From positions 1-64,000 of the forward strand of contig NZ_FXTJ01000006.1 of assembly GCF_900182545.1 (NCBI RefSeq): a stretch of DNA of 64,000 bases. The letters run 5' to 3'. The translations under genes were made by a program, and so were the position numbers. This stretch comes from Geodermatophilus aquaeductus (GTDB taxonomy: Bacteria; Actinomycetota; Actinomycetes; Mycobacteriales; Geodermatophilaceae). The notes beneath the pieces were generated by a model. That model made no database searches. It was not told where the DNA came from and saw only the letters and a program-made list of their open reading frames with translations. Below are positions 63,836 through 64,000 of this stretch, piece after piece (position 1 is the stretch's first letter; the number at the start of each line of letters is the position of its first letter).

Positions 63836-64000
63836 TCAGGTGGCGATCAGGACGGATCCGGGCTGCTCGACGACCACCGTGACGCCGGTGGCGTCGTCGT
63901 CGCCGCCCTCGTCGTCGTCCTCCGGGGCGCACTGGCTGACCAGCAGGATGATCGCGAAGACCAGGACGATGAGACCGACGAAGGTGCCGAGGAACAGCGC
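63836..64000 (-). CDS. C-terminal part of a small membrane protein, cut by the window edge
   Basis: 54 codons are visible, ending in TGA at 63836-63838. The sequence begins within a hydrophobic helix (FVGLIVLVFAIILLVSQC) and continues with an acidic stretch (APEDDDEGGDDDATG) and a short end (VTVVVEQPGSVLIAT). The Cys after the helix could be an anchor but lacks a clear lipobox. No family is recognised. Confidence 0.6.
   Translation of the reverse strand, partial: ALFLGTFVGLIVLVFAIILLVSQCAPEDDDEGGDDDATGVTVVVEQPGSVLIAT

Overview
The window is very GC-rich, uses many GTG starts and GTGA/ATGA stop-start overlaps, and carries IdeR, DUF4192, a fused CydDC transporter, mycothiol-type fold proteins and many apparently leaderless genes. 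This points to an actinomycete, most likely of the Geodermatophilaceae (Blastococcus/Modestobacter/Geodermatophilus type). The family assignment is an inference from protein style and dispersed palindromic repeats, not a measured result. Coding density is high: no stretch longer than about 240 bases lacks a gene. I see no rRNA, tRNA, CRISPR array, phage or intact insertion sequence.

Layout. 0-9 kb: P-type cation ATPase, PPK2-family polyphosphate kinase, a DUF1269 protein, a MEDS/ATPase signalling protein, D-aminoacyl-tRNA deacylase, a group 2 sigma-70 factor with a strong terminator, and two small enzymes. 9-18.4 kb: a reversible acetylation pair (GNAT/acyl-CoA synthetase fusion overlapping an AcuC-type deacetylase), the iron regulator IdeR, an S9 peptidase, a DUF4192 protein, a lipoprotein and a Dabb protein. 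18.4-23.3 kb: a tightly coupled glycan-type operon (GT4, methyltransferase, alpha/alpha-toroid protein, two GT2). 23.4-27.2 kb: YibE/F membrane protein, methyltransferase and DksA-type protein on the minus strand, then another methyltransferase and a STAS protein. 27.2-32 kb: Hsp20 with a MerR regulator, then a copper operon (csoR, copZ, a secreted His-rich protein, copA). 32-39.5 kb: a BlaI/M56 peptidase pair divergent from cydA-cydB-cydDC, with three inverted-repeat operators between them. 39.5-46.8 kb: two-component system, membrane proteins, and an RsbU-type phosphatase set among three SnoaL-like paralogues. 46.8-52.8 kb: an ethanolamine operon (permease, penicillin-acylase-family hydrolase, eutB, eutC). 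52.9-64 kb: SDR, NYN-like protein, several small membrane proteins, an aromatic-acid-exporter-like protein, methionine aminopeptidase, a broken vsr gene, a DrrA-type ATPase with a truncated partner, a GNAT, a DM13 protein, a thioesterase and a Pro/Gly-rich membrane protein.

The most unusual signal is a set of short palindromic repeat families that sit inside genes as well as between them. A 57-bp element (19 codons) is translated in the same frame inside a methyltransferase N-terminus and inside a vsr remnant. A short palindrome supplies the codons for Met-Ala-Ile-Ser-Ala-Ala at the N-termini of two unrelated proteins (CydDC and EutC). A nested palindrome encodes the linker between the CydD and CydC halves. 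These resemble the protein-coding palindromic elements known from Rickettsia. A second notable signal is the BlaI-type operator set placed to control cytochrome bd oxidase.
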